A stretch of 41,530 nt of DNA from CAZZBK01 sp964652155 (GCA_964652155.1 CAZZBK010000034.1:1-41530); one strand, 5' to 3'. Shown: positions 25,186-34,046, counted from the first letter of the stretch. Notes: generated by a model not told the origin, from the letters alone. Numbers and translations: made by a program.

Positions 25186-25281
25186 TCTCGCCCGAGCTGC
25201 TTAGCGCCGACTAACACCGCACGCGGTCTCTCGTTATCATAGGTCGATCGAGTATTGATCCTCCGGCTTTGACGACCCACG

Positions 25282-26457
25282 ATGACGCTGCATTACGATT
25301 TACTGCTGCCGCAACGAATCGTGTTTGGCTGGGGTCGGCGCACCGAATTGCCAACACTGGCCGCCGAGTTGGGACGCCGAGCGTGGCTGGTCGCCGGGTC
25401 GCGAACCCTCGAGCGCAACGGCACGCTCGCCCGGCTGCAACAGTCGCTCCACGAGCAAGGTATCGCCGCGGAGGTCGTCGCTCAGATCACGCATGAGCCC
25501 GAGGTGGCCGATGTCGACACGCTCGTCGAGCAGTGCCGCTCACGCGGCGTCGCCGAGGGAGACTGCTTCATCGCCATCGGCGGCGGCTCGGCCATCGACC
25601 TGGCCAAGGCCGCCTCGGCGCTGCTCACTCAAGGGGAGCGTGCCTCGGTCCGCGATTACCTGGAAGGGGTCGGCCGGGGCTGGACCATCGAGCGCGATCC
25701 GCTACCGTTGCTGGCCATGCCCACCACCGGCGGCACGGGCACCGAGGCGACCAAGAACGCGGTCATTTCGAGCTACGATCCGCCGTTCAAGAAAAGCATC
25801 CGCTCGCCCAAAATGGTGCCGCGCGTTGTGCTCGTCGATCCCGAGTTGAGCGTGTCGGTGCCGGCGACCACGACTGCCTACACGGGCCTGGACGCGATCA
25901 CGCAGTTGATTGAGAGTTACCTGTGCCGCTCAGCAAAGCCGGTGCCACAAGCGCTCGCGGTCGATGGTCTGCGCCGCGCCTTGCCCAGCGTGGTCGAGGC
26001 GGTACGCAACGGCGGCTCGCGCACCGCCCGCGAGGCGCTGGCCCACGCCGCCTTGCTGAGCGGTATCGCGCTGGCCAACTCGGGGTTGGGACTCGCCCAC
26101 GGCGTGGCCGCCGCGCTGGGGAGCGTGTGCCGCGTGCCGCACGGGTTGGCGTGCGCGGTCATGTTGCCCGTCGCGCTCGACGTGAACCGTGACGTGTGCC
26201 TGCCGCAGCTCGCGCAGCTGGCGCGCGACACGCTCGGTTTGCCCCCGATGAGCGACGCCGAGGCCGCCGAACAGTTCATCGCGCGCATTCGTGCATTGTG
26301 CCAAGAGTTGAGCATTCCCAACAACTTGGCCGCGCTCGGCGTGCAGCGCGGGCAACTCGACGCGCTGGTCGTCGGGTCGCGCGGCAACAGCATGAACGGC
26401 AATCCTCGTCAACTGACCGATCCCGAACTGCACGCCCTGCTGGAGACGCTGCTGTGA
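25282..26457 (+). CDS. Iron-containing (group III) alcohol dehydrogenase family protein
   Basis: 391 residues. NAD(P) binding is indicated by IGGGSAIDLAKA at 99-110 and MPTTGGTGTEAT at 146-157. The metal site lies in TGLDAITQLIESY (Asp204), LAHGVAAALG (His273) and VPHGLACAVMLP (His287). The position after Asp204 that is usually His in this family is Gln208 here; similar DAxTQLIE variants exist in the family as I recall, so activity is not excluded. It reduces or oxidises a small alcohol, aldehyde or a sugar-derived compound. Its TGA overlaps the GTG of the kinase gene (GTGA), so the two are coupled. There is no clear Shine-Dalgarno. Confidence 0.88.
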   Translation: MTLHYDLLLPQRIVFGWGRRTELPTLAAELGRRAWLVAGSRTLERNGTLARLQQSLHEQGIAAEVVAQITHEPEVADVDTLVEQCRSRGVAEGDCFIAIGGGSAIDLAKAASALLTQGERASVRDYLEGVGRGWTIERDPLPLLAMPTTGGTGTEATKNAVISSYDPPFKKSIRSPKMVPRVVLVDPELSVSVPATTTAYTGLDAITQLIESYLCRSAKPVPQALAVDGLRRALPSVVEAVRNGGSRTAREALAHAALLSGIALANSGLGLAHGVAAALGSVCRVPHGLACAVMLPVALDVNRDVCLPQLAQLARDTLGLPPMSDAEAAEQFIARIRALCQELSIPNNLAALGVQRGQLDALVVGSRGNSMNGNPRQLTDPELHALLETLL

Positions 26458-27383
26458 TCCTGGTCGCGGGACTCTCGCCCGCTTGGCAGCAAACGTTGCG
26501 TTTCGAGGCTTTGCGGCTCGGCGAGGTGAATCGGGCCGTCGAAGCCTGTTGGAGCGCGTCGGGCAAAGTGCTCAACGTGGGGATCGCGCTCGCCCATCTG
26601 CAAGTTCCGTCGCATACGCTGAGCATCGTCGGCGGCTGGGCACGCGAGCCGATCGAGGCCGAGTTCCGCGCGGCTCACGCGAGCGCCACGTGGATTACGA
26701 CCGCCGCGCCGACCCGCGTTTGCACGACGGTGCTTGACGCGGCGACGCGCCAGACGACCGAGTTGGTGCAGAACGCGCCCCCCGTCACCGCCGCCGAGTT
26801 GCAAGCGTTTTGCGACGCGTTCGCGCGGTTGGCTCCGCAGGCCCAGTGCGTCGTCATCACCGGCTCGATGCCCGCTCGCACGCCACCCACGTTCTGGCAC
26901 GACCTGTTGCGCGACGTGCATGTGCCCGTGGTGCTCGACATTCGAGGGCCTGAATTGCTGGCCATGCTCCCCTTGCACCCGGCGGTCATCAAGCCGAACC
27001 GCGAAGAGTTGGCGCAGACCGTCGGCCGACCGCTCGATGACGACGCGGTGCTCGGCGAGGCGATCTGGCTCATGCAATCGCGCGGCGCGAAGTCGGTCGT
27101 CGTCACGCAAGGGAGCAAAGCCTTGTGGGTCGGCGAAGCGGATCGCGTGGGGCGACTGGAGCCGCCGCGCGTCGAGCAGGTCATCAACCCCATCGGCTGC
27201 GGCGACTGCTTGACGGCCGGGCTCGCCTGGGGCTTGCATGAAGGGCAGAGCCTGCTCGACGCGGTGAAGCTGGGCATGGCCTGCGCGGCACAGAACGTCG
27301 CGCAACTCTTGCCCGGCCGGCTTGACGCCCCCGCCGCGCGAACGTTGGCCGCAAGCATCGCGCCCCTTCCCGCCAACAGGTGA
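26454..27383 (+). CDS. PfkB-family sugar kinase, phosphofructokinase-1/LacC-like
   Basis: 309 residues from GTG 26454. The N-terminal LVAGLSPAWQQTLRF and CWSASGKVLNVGIALAHL match the sugar-binding half of the 1-phosphofructokinase/tagatose-6-phosphate kinase group, with SGKxxN in place of the usual GGKGxN. VVITGSMP, VIKPNREEL and NPIGCGDCLTAG complete the pattern; Asp251 is the catalytic base. GCGD replaces the more common GAGD. The likely reaction is ATP-dependent phosphorylation of a sugar phosphate or related acid; the substrate cannot be told. It is translated together with the dehydrogenase, and an aldolase-like gene follows about 240 bases later, after a repeat. Confidence 0.87.
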   Translation: MILVAGLSPAWQQTLRFEALRLGEVNRAVEACWSASGKVLNVGIALAHLQVPSHTLSIVGGWAREPIEAEFRAAHASATWITTAAPTRVCTTVLDAATRQTTELVQNAPPVTAAELQAFCDAFARLAPQAQCVVITGSMPARTPPTFWHDLLRDVHVPVVLDIRGPELLAMLPLHPAVIKPNREELAQTVGRPLDDDAVLGEAIWLMQSRGAKSVVVTQGSKALWVGEADRVGRLEPPRVEQVINPIGCGDCLTAGLAWGLHEGQSLLDAVKLGMACAAQNVAQLLPGRLDAPAARTLAASIAPLPANR

Positions 27384-27405
27384 GTCTGAAGACTGCAATG
27401 CCGCT

Positions 27406-27531
27406 TCACCCCTCTCCCTTCGGGAGACGATGGCGAACGAAGTGAGCCAGGTGAGGGAGGATACGCAGCGATATTTCGCTTCGCTGTCCCCTCAGCCGCC
27501 CTTCGGGCACCGTCTCCCAAAGGGAGAAGGG
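27406..27531. repeat. Repeat cassette with hairpin ends, between kinase and RraA genes
   Basis: Both ends form a small hairpin: TCTCCC-TTC-GGGAGA at 27413-27427 and TCTCCC-AAA-GGGAGA at 27513-27527, exactly 100 bases apart. The outer arms, CCCCTCTCCC on the left and GGGAGAAGGG on the right, are imperfect inverted copies. A third hairpin, GCCC-TTC-GGGC (27498-27508), and CAGCG/CGCTG (27466-27470 and 27482-27486) lie inside. It looks like a small non-coding mobile or REP-type unit. No other copy was noticed in the window. Confidence 0.75.
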
Positions 27532-27627
27532 TATCTGGACATCCGCCTGCCCGATGAGCCGGGCAAATTCCCTTGCGGCCGTCGATGCTTTACACTGTCG
27601 GGCTCCCCCCATCCTGAAAGGACACGC

Positions 27628-28347
27628 ATGAGCGACTTGTGCCCCATCGCCGCCGAGACTTGGACACTGCTCGAACAACCCAGCACCGCAACGCTCACCA
27701 CGCAGTTGGCCAAACGCGGCCTGTGGAACGTGTTCATCACCGGGGCCCGCGCACTGGCTCCGCACTTGCGGATGGTCGGGCAAGCGTTCACGCTCCGCTA
27801 CATTCCCGCCCGTGAGGATATTGACCACAGCCTGGCGGTCGACAACCTGACCGATGCCCAGCGCGTGGCCATCGAGCGGATCGGACCGCGTGACGTGCTG
27901 GTGATTGACGCCCGGGGCGAAGAGCGCTCGGGCACGATGGGCGCGATCCTCGCGACGCGGATCAAGGTGCGTGGCGGCGTGGGCATTGTGACCGACGGCT
28001 GCTTTCGCGATTGGCCCGAGATTGCCACGGCCGGCATCGCAGCCTACGCCCAGTCGCCCCACGCGGCGATGAACAAAACCGTTCATCATCCGGCCGACTT
28101 CCAACTCCCCGTCGGCTGCGGTGGCGTCGCGGTCTACCCGGGCGATATCCTGGTCGGCGATGCCGAAGGGGTCGTCGTGATCCCGCGACACCTGGCCGAT
28201 GAAGTGGCCCGCGACGCAGTCGAGCAGGAACTGAAAGAGCTGTTCATCATCGAGAAGATCCAGCAAGGCGCGAGCCTTGTGGGAACGTATCCCGCCGACG
28301 ACAAGACCAATCAAGAGTACGCGGCCTGGAAGGCAAAGCGGACGTAG
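27628..28347 (+). CDS. RraA-like 4-hydroxy-4-methyl-2-oxoglutarate aldolase-type protein
   Basis: 239 residues from ATG 27628, six bases after AAAGGA. The RraA fold motifs are visible: VGQAFTLRYIPAR, DVLVIDARGEERSGTMGAILATRIK, GGVGIVTDGCFRDWPEI with Arg127 and Asp128, and VAVYPGDILVGDAEGVVVIP. In HMG/CHA aldolases the TDGxxRD pair binds the substrate carboxyl and the divalent metal. The enzyme splits a 4-hydroxy-2-oxo acid or decarboxylates oxaloacetate; RNase E inhibition by RraA itself is unlikely here. It probably works with the dehydrogenase and kinase upstream, though a repeat separates it from them. It ends five bases from the opposing chorismate mutase gene. Confidence 0.88.
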   Translation: MSDLCPIAAETWTLLEQPSTATLTTQLAKRGLWNVFITGARALAPHLRMVGQAFTLRYIPAREDIDHSLAVDNLTDAQRVAIERIGPRDVLVIDARGEERSGTMGAILATRIKVRGGVGIVTDGCFRDWPEIATAGIAAYAQSPHAAMNKTVHHPADFQLPVGCGGVAVYPGDILVGDAEGVVVIPRHLADEVARDAVEQELKELFIIEKIQQGASLVGTYPADDKTNQEYAAWKAKRT

Positions 28348-28352
28348 CGCGG

Positions 28353-28787
28353 CTACTTTTTCGGAGCGAGCTTGTCGAGCTCGCGCTTGATCCAGCCTTC
28401 AAGTTCTTCCCAATCGACCGGTGGGAGATTCGAGAGGTCGGGGCGCAGTTTCATCGCCCCTTTGACGTACACGTGCACAATGTCGTGTGGCGTCTTGTCG
28501 GTGTTCCAGTTCAGCAAAATGCGAATGCACTTGGGGAGCGAGCCGGGGACGCTGATCTCGTTCGTGCAGAGCAGCGGCACGTCGATCCAGCCCAACTGTC
28601 GCGCGGCCAGGGCTGGGAACTCGGCCGTCAGGTCATGCGTGACGGTGAAGATGGCGCTGGCCACGTCGAGCGGCTCGATGTTGTTCTGGCGAATGATGAG
28701 CGCGAGCAACTGGCGGGTCGCGGCGAGGATTTCCTCGCGCGTGTTTTCCTCGACGGTGGTGGCTCCGCGGACGCCCCGAACTGGCAT
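28353..28787 (-). CDS. aroH: Chorismate mutase, AroH class
   Basis: 144 residues. MPVRGVRGATTVEENTREEI at the N-terminus, IFTVTHDLTAEFPALAARQLGW in the middle and VPLLCTNEISVPGSLPKCIRILLNWN near the end match the trimeric AroH-type fold (Bacillus subtilis AroH), with the active-site Arg in RGVRGA and the Cys/Arg pair near the C-terminus. It turns chorismate into prephenate on the way to Phe and Tyr. The tail, EELEGWIKRELDKLAPKK, is longer than in B. subtilis. It is separated from the FG-GAP gene by 59 bases. Confidence 0.93.
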   Translation of the reverse strand: MPVRGVRGATTVEENTREEILAATRQLLALIIRQNNIEPLDVASAIFTVTHDLTAEFPALAARQLGWIDVPLLCTNEISVPGSLPKCIRILLNWNTDKTPHDIVHVYVKGAMKLRPDLSNLPPVDWEELEGWIKRELDKLAPKK

Positions 28788-28846
28788 GGTGCGATTGGAT
28801 CCTTCGATGAATCGAGAGCGATGTACCGATCGCCTCCCATTCTAAA

Positions 28847-30058
28847 CTACTTGCCTTCGTTCCAGTAGATGCGGACGTTTTTGCTGAATCGGCCCACCGC
28901 GACGAGGTCCTGGCGACCATCGCCATTGAAGTCGGCCACGGCCAAGTCCTCGACACTCACGCCGCCGGGGTCGACGTGCGAGCGTTGCCACTTACCCGCC
29001 GCGGCGTCGATGGGGTCGTACACTCGCACACCCCAGCGGACCTGATCGTTCTTATGGTCGCGGATGCCGATGATCAGCTCCTCGTCGGCGTCGGCGTCGA
29101 GGTTGGCACACCAGACGGCGTGCCCCCACTTGAGTTCGTCGTCGATGACGTGCCGCTGCCATAGTTCGCCCGGCTCTCTGGGGCGCGTGTACACGACAAC
29201 CTGATCGCCGTGCCACGGCTCGATCGTGGCAATATAGTCGGCGCGGTTGGCAAGCCGGCCGCGTTTGATTTCGCTTGCGCCCCGGTTGGGCATTGTCTGC
29301 TGATTGCCCGCCCCGATGCGTGTCGCGGACCACTTGCCGCTCGGCTGGCGATCGAGCACATGCACCCCCTCGAAAGCCGTGATGAGGATTTCGTCCAACG
29401 GGTCGTTGTCCATGTTGGTGGGCCAAAAGTTGTGGCACACATGCAACTCGTCATTAAGCACCTCGCGCGTCCAGCGATCCTTCGTCGGGTCGGCTGGGAT
29501 TTTGTACGCCACGACCTGCACGCCCGATTCGGCCCAGAGCGGCTTGCTCGTGCCGCGCCCCATGAGCGGCACGACGACGAGTTCCTGGCGACCGTCGCCG
29601 TCGGTGTCGATCCAGCGCATGCGATGCGTGGTGGGCTCTTCGCCAATCTGTCGCACCTCCCAGCGGTCGGCCGGGCTCGGTCCTTTTCGCAGCCACTGCA
29701 CCGTGCCGCCGGCAAGCGTGTTGAACGGCTTCCAGTCGGCTCCCACCGCGAAGTCGATCTGGCCATCGCCGTCGATGTCGTGCGGGGCGATGCACACGTT
29801 GTCGAGCTTCGTCTGATCTTCGATCAGCGTGTGTACTTTCCAACTGGGGTTCTCGTACCAGACCACGCGATTCGTGTCGACGACGACAATGTCGCTCTTC
29901 TGGTCGGCGTTCATGTCGGCAATCGTCACGGCATAGCCGACCTTCAAGTCGGCGGCGATTTCTTGCGTGCGAAACACCGGCTCGGCCGCGGCCGCGAACG
30001 AGGCCAAGACCACGAGCGCAACCAACCCCAATGACCGACAAAGCAACTGATTCATCAT
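28847..30058 (-). CDS. Secreted FG-GAP/VCBS-repeat beta-propeller protein
   Basis: 403 residues from ATG 30058 (GTG 30067 in frame). A signal peptide (LCRSLGLVALVVLASFAAAAEP) is followed by repeats each with a DxDxDxxxD-like calcium loop: DMNADQKSDIVVVD, DIDGDGQIDFAVG, DTDGDGRQELVVV, NMDNDPLDEILI, NLDADADEELIIG and DFNGDGRQDLVAVG, spaced about 60 residues apart. Six to seven blades suggest an integrin-alpha-like propeller. No catalytic site is seen. Planctomycetes export many such proteins, usually with unknown ligands. It lies 16 bases downstream of the PQQ-type gene and is likely in the same operon. Confidence 0.88.
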   Translation of the reverse strand: MMNQLLCRSLGLVALVVLASFAAAAEPVFRTQEIAADLKVGYAVTIADMNADQKSDIVVVDTNRVVWYENPSWKVHTLIEDQTKLDNVCIAPHDIDGDGQIDFAVGADWKPFNTLAGGTVQWLRKGPSPADRWEVRQIGEEPTTHRMRWIDTDGDGRQELVVVPLMGRGTSKPLWAESGVQVVAYKIPADPTKDRWTREVLNDELHVCHNFWPTNMDNDPLDEILITAFEGVHVLDRQPSGKWSATRIGAGNQQTMPNRGASEIKRGRLANRADYIATIEPWHGDQVVVYTRPREPGELWQRHVIDDELKWGHAVWCANLDADADEELIIGIRDHKNDQVRWGVRVYDPIDAAAGKWQRSHVDPGGVSVEDLAVADFNGDGRQDLVAVGRFSKNVRIYWNEGK

Positions 30059-30073
30059 GCGTCTCACTCGTTG

Positions 30074-31366
30074 TTACTTGCTGCCAATGCAGTACAGGTT
30101 GGCAAAGCCACGGATGTAAATGCGACCGTTCGAGATCGCCAGCGACGACGAAATGGCGTCGTCAATCGTGTTCTCGGCGAGCTTTTCAAACGTCCGGCCA
30201 GCCTTCACGACCGTCACCACTCCCTTGCGCGAGGCGACATACACCTTGCCGTCGGCCACCACGGGCGAGGCGCGATAACGGTCCGAGAAGCAACGCTCCT
30301 GATAAATCTCTTGCCCGCTCTTGGCATCCATGCAAATCAGCACGCCACTCTCGCGGCACAAATACACGAGCCCGTCGGAGACGACCGGCGACGGCACGTC
30401 GGGCGTGTTCTGAGGGCGGGTCCACACCTGGGCCGATGTGTTGTTCGTCACGTCCCCCGTGATGTCTGGACGCAAGGCGATCACCGGACCGTTCTTGGCC
30501 GACGGGACCACGATCAAGCCCGGCACGGCGACCGGCGAGGCGACAAATCGCAACGTCGGGTTGTATTTGCTCGGCAGGTTCAAGCCGCCGCAGCGCCACA
30601 ACTCGCTGCCGTTCTTAACGTCATACGCCACGACATAATCGCAGCCGTGCGTGAGCAGGAACTTGCGTTTTCCGTCGTCGTACATCACGGGCGAGGCATA
30701 CGAGTGCAGGCACTCGGCCTTGGCGTCGCTCGGACGCTGGGTCTTCCAGAGTTCTTTGCCCGTCGCGGCATCGAGACACACAACGAGGGCTTCGTTCGAG
30801 TGCAGCAGTTGCAGGTAGAGCTTGCCGTCGTCGAGCACGGGCGTGCTGGTCATGCCGAAGGCGATGCTCAGTTTCTTGTACCGGGTCTCAGTGTTGAACT
30901 GCCACACCTTTTGACCCTCGACCGTGTAGCAGGCGAGTTCGCCGTTAGCCATGAAGGTCCAGACGTGCTTGCCGTCGGTACAGGGGGAAGGGGCCGCGCT
31001 GTTGCCTTCGTCGCCGCGAACCTCTTTGTCGCCGCCGCCGATTTTGTGCTTCCACAGTTCCTTGCCTGACGTGCTGATGCACAGCAACACCAAGTCGCCC
31101 CCCGGGGCAGCGCTGGTCGTGAACACCTTGTCTCCCCAGACCACCGGCGTGGCCCCGGCCGGGCCTGGCATCGGCAGCTTCCACAGTACCCCGGTCGTTT
31201 TGCCCTCTTTCTCGCCCCAACTCACGGGCAAATTCTTCTCGGACGAGATGCCGTCGTTCTGAGGACCCCGCCATTGCGGCCAATTCTCCGCCCGGACACG
31301 CTCTCCGCCGATCAACACCACGGCGAGCAACACGAGCGATCGGAAACTCAAAGCTAAACGCAACAT
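30074..31366 (-). CDS. Secreted PQQ-like beta-propeller repeat protein
   Basis: 430 residues. A signal peptide (SLVLLAVVLIGGERVRA) ends just before NWPQWRGPQNDGI, which marks a large planctomycete family of secreted outer membrane/periplasmic propellers related to BamB. The PQQ-like repeats show as GKELWKHKIGGG, GQKVWQF, GKELWKTQRP, GSELWRCGG and GQEIYQERCF, each ending a blade after an ASPV or TPVV strand. No dehydrogenase residues are obvious, so enzymatic activity is not assigned; a scaffold role is usual. It starts at ATG 31366, upstream of which lies the heptad repeat at 31409-31510. Confidence 0.88.
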   Translation of the reverse strand: MLRLALSFRSLVLLAVVLIGGERVRAENWPQWRGPQNDGISSEKNLPVSWGEKEGKTTGVLWKLPMPGPAGATPVVWGDKVFTTSAAPGGDLVLLCISTSGKELWKHKIGGGDKEVRGDEGNSAAPSPCTDGKHVWTFMANGELACYTVEGQKVWQFNTETRYKKLSIAFGMTSTPVLDDGKLYLQLLHSNEALVVCLDAATGKELWKTQRPSDAKAECLHSYASPVMYDDGKRKFLLTHGCDYVVAYDVKNGSELWRCGGLNLPSKYNPTLRFVASPVAVPGLIVVPSAKNGPVIALRPDITGDVTNNTSAQVWTRPQNTPDVPSPVVSDGLVYLCRESGVLICMDAKSGQEIYQERCFSDRYRASPVVADGKVYVASRKGVVTVVKAGRTFEKLAENTIDDAISSSLAISNGRIYIRGFANLYCIGSK

Positions 31367-31408
31367 AACGACAATCTCCCTCGGGTAGCGGCGGCAGGGG
31401 GGCGGGAT

Positions 31409-31510
31409 GGGAAGTGATAAGTGCTAAGTGATAAATGATAAGTGACGGAACGCTGACGCGAAAGCGCTCTTCCATTTAGCACTTTGCACTCAGCACTTAG
31501 CACTTCCCTT
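31409..31510. repeat. Heptad-based inverted repeat
   Basis: Left arm (31412-31446) is a run of 7-base units: AAGTGAT, AAGTGCT, AAGTGAT, AAATGAT, AAGTGAC. Right arm (31476-31510) is its inverse: TTAGCAC, TTTGCAC, TCAGCAC, TTAGCAC, then TTCCCTT. The two arms face each other around 29 bases. GGGAAGTG at the left and CACTTCCC at the right mark the outer ends. It sits between the DUF1549/DUF1553 gene and the PQQ-type gene. It is repetitive in sequence as well as able to form a long hairpin. Confidence 0.85.
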
Positions 31511-34046
31511 ACTCCTTACTCAGTGTCTCGTCCAAATTAAGTACCAGCAAACAGACATTCGCCAGTGCGGCGTGCTCGATGGGGTCGAGCTTCGAGTCGC
31601 GCGGCGATTCCCCCACAGCGAGCAATTTCGCGGCTTGGTCGGGGTGCGCGGCGTATTGTTTACGCAAGGTTTCGAGCCGCAAACGCACAATGGTCAACTC
31701 GCGCGTGCTGGGAGTCCGCGCCAAACAGAGCCGATAAACATGCGTGATCCGCTCGTCATCGCTCGGTCCGCCGGTCTCGTGCATCACGCGCTGGGCCAGT
31801 GCCCGGGCCGCCTCGACAAACGTCGTGTCGTTGAGCGTCGTCAGGGCGTGCAGCGGCGTATTGGTGCGGACCCCTTTGACCGTGCAAGTCTGCCGCGCGG
31901 CGTTGTCGAAGAACATCGTAGGTCCCACGATCCGTCGCCAGAACGTGTACAGGCTGCGACGATAGAGGGCTGCGCCGTGATCCTGAGTGTAAGTCTTTTT
32001 GCCGAACGTGGCCTCTTCCCACACTCCGGCGGGCTGATACGGTCGCACGCTGGGTCCATCGAACGTGTCGACCAACAGCCCCGACGCCGCGAGTGCCTGA
32101 TCGCGTAACATCCAGGCGGGCCATCGATAGCGTGGGCCGCGTGCGAGCAGCCGATTTTCGGGGTCGCGCTCCCACGCTCCCGGGCCGAGCTTGCTGCTCT
32201 GCCGATAGGTGGCGCTCGTCACGATCAAGCGATGCAGGTGCTTGACGTCCCAGCCCGAGTCGACCAGTTCGCAGGCGAGCCAGTCGAGCAACTCAGGATG
32301 CGACGGCTTCTCTCCCTGCACGCCGAAATCTTCAACCGTCTTGACGAGCCCCGTGCCGAAAAAGAGTTGCCAGAAGCGGTTGACCGTCACACGAGCCATG
32401 AGCGGATTGCGTTTGTCGACCAACCAGCGGGCGAGCGCGAGGCGATTGTTCGGCGCGCTGCCGGAGTTCAATGGATTGAGCGCGGCAGGCACGCCAGCCG
32501 AGACCTTGTCGGTGGGCTTGTTATAAGCCCCTTTGGCAAGCATAAATGTTTCGCGCGGCTTGGGGAGCTCGTCCATTACCATGACGCGCGTGATCGAACG
32601 CTCGAAGCTGTCGAGCTTGTCGAGGGCGCCGTGCAGGGCCAGCAGTTGCTTGGCGTAGTCGGCTTCCTTGACCTTGAAATAGCTGGCTAGCTCGTTGCGG
32701 CCATCCTTGTCGCGTTCCTGCGGACGACGGTCGATCTGCAAGCGGGCTTTGTCCGGCAGCAGCTTGCCCTGTTCGGTCGCAGCGATCTTTTGGTCCTTTT
32801 CTCGCGGAAACAGTGTCTTTTCACGCTCGGACACGACCGCCGCCAGCCGCTCGACCTCGGCCTTGAGCGCCTCGCGGCGGGACTTGTCTTCCGGGCTGGC
32901 GTACTCAACCGTGGGGGTGATTTGACCGCTCCGGCCTCCGCCCGTCGCCCCGCCGGTCTCCGAGGTGTTATTAAAGTACGCAAAGAGTTGGTAGTACTCG
33001 CGCTGCGTGAGCGGGTCGTACTTGTGGTCGTGGCAGCGGGCGCAGGTCATCGTCAGCCCAAGCCAGATCGTCGACGTGGTCTCGACGCGATCCATGACGT
33101 TCTCGATGCGAGTCTCCTCGGCAATGCGGCCCCCCTCGCCGTTGAACATGTGATTACGATTGAAGCCGGTGGCGATGATCTGATCGTTGGTCGCGCCGGG
33201 CAATAAATCGCCAGCCAACTGCTCGATCGTGAATTGATCGTAGGGCATATTGGCGTTGATGGCCCGCACGACCCAATCGCGCCACGGCCACATCGTCCGC
33301 TCGGGGTCACCCTGGTAGCCGTTGCTGTCAGCGTATCGAGCCGCGTCGAGCCAGTCCCAGGCCATCCGCTGACCATAGTGGGGCGAGCTGAACAGCCGCG
33401 CGACAAGCTGCTCGTACGCGCTCGACGGGTCACCCGGCTTCTCGGCCGCCGACTGCTTAAGGAACTCGTCCACCTCGGATAGCGTGGGGGAGAGCCCGTT
33501 GAGGTCGAGCGTCACGCGGCGCAGCAGCGTCTCGCGCTCGGCGCTCGGCGCGGGGCTGAGGTTCTCTTGTTCCAATCGCGCGAGCACGAAATGATCGATC
33601 GGATTGCGTGGCCAGGCTTGCTGTTTGACCTCCGGCAAAGCGGGTCGCACGGGGGGCTCAAAAGCCCAATGCTTGCCCCAAGCCGCTCCCTGATCGATCC
33701 AGCGACGCAGCGTGTCGATCTGCTTCGGAGAAAGGGGCCGCTTGGCACTGGGCGGTGGCATCACCAAATCAACATCGTCGCTGGCGATCCGTTCGATGAG
33801 CGCGCTTGCGCCGCTTTGCTTGGGCACGATGATCGGCTCCTGCTTGCGGAGCGCCCCCTCGGCCGTGTCCAAACGCAAATCGGCCTTGCGGCTCTTGGCG
33901 TCGGGACCGTGACAATGAAAGCAATGATCCGACAGGATCGGCAGCACGTCGCGGCCAAACGAGACCGGCGGCTCAGCGGCCTCAACGGGTAAAGACCTCG
34001 GCAAAACGGCGAGCAGAATACAGCACAATAAGCGGCGACCATTCAT
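31509..34046 (-). CDS. DUF1549/DUF1553 protein with N-terminal cytochrome c-type (PSCyt1) domain
   Basis: 845 residues, signal peptide in the first 23. CFHCH at 42-46 is a CxxCH haem motif within FGRDVLPILSDHCFHCHGPDAKSR, the planctomycete-type cytochrome domain. DUF1549 follows (PRNPIDHFVLARLEQENLSP, FGRKLLLRRVTLDL-like block, WDWLDAARYADSNGYQGD, with a second CxxCH, CARCHDHKYDP). The C-terminal DUF1553 has WLVDKRNPLMARVTVNRFW and FGVQGEKPSHPELLDWLA. Proteins of this type are exported, often sit beside DUF1501 proteins and are linked to polysaccharide or sulfated glycan use, without a proven reaction. No DUF1501 gene is next to it here. The stop overlaps the edge of the heptad repeat. Confidence 0.93.
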   Translation of the reverse strand: MNGRRLLCCILLAVLPRSLPVEAAEPPVSFGRDVLPILSDHCFHCHGPDAKSRKADLRLDTAEGALRKQEPIIVPKQSGASALIERIASDDVDLVMPPPSAKRPLSPKQIDTLRRWIDQGAAWGKHWAFEPPVRPALPEVKQQAWPRNPIDHFVLARLEQENLSPAPSAERETLLRRVTLDLNGLSPTLSEVDEFLKQSAAEKPGDPSSAYEQLVARLFSSPHYGQRMAWDWLDAARYADSNGYQGDPERTMWPWRDWVVRAINANMPYDQFTIEQLAGDLLPGATNDQIIATGFNRNHMFNGEGGRIAEETRIENVMDRVETTSTIWLGLTMTCARCHDHKYDPLTQREYYQLFAYFNNTSETGGATGGGRSGQITPTVEYASPEDKSRREALKAEVERLAAVVSEREKTLFPREKDQKIAATEQGKLLPDKARLQIDRRPQERDKDGRNELASYFKVKEADYAKQLLALHGALDKLDSFERSITRVMVMDELPKPRETFMLAKGAYNKPTDKVSAGVPAALNPLNSGSAPNNRLALARWLVDKRNPLMARVTVNRFWQLFFGTGLVKTVEDFGVQGEKPSHPELLDWLACELVDSGWDVKHLHRLIVTSATYRQSSKLGPGAWERDPENRLLARGPRYRWPAWMLRDQALAASGLLVDTFDGPSVRPYQPAGVWEEATFGKKTYTQDHGAALYRRSLYTFWRRIVGPTMFFDNAARQTCTVKGVRTNTPLHALTTLNDTTFVEAARALAQRVMHETGGPSDDERITHVYRLCLARTPSTRELTIVRLRLETLRKQYAAHPDQAAKLLAVGESPRDSKLDPIEHAALANVCLLVLNLDETLSKE

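Noticed and set aside
31409..31510. A CRISPR array
   Set aside because: Repeat units are 7 bases long, contiguous and inverted in two arms; there are no spacers.
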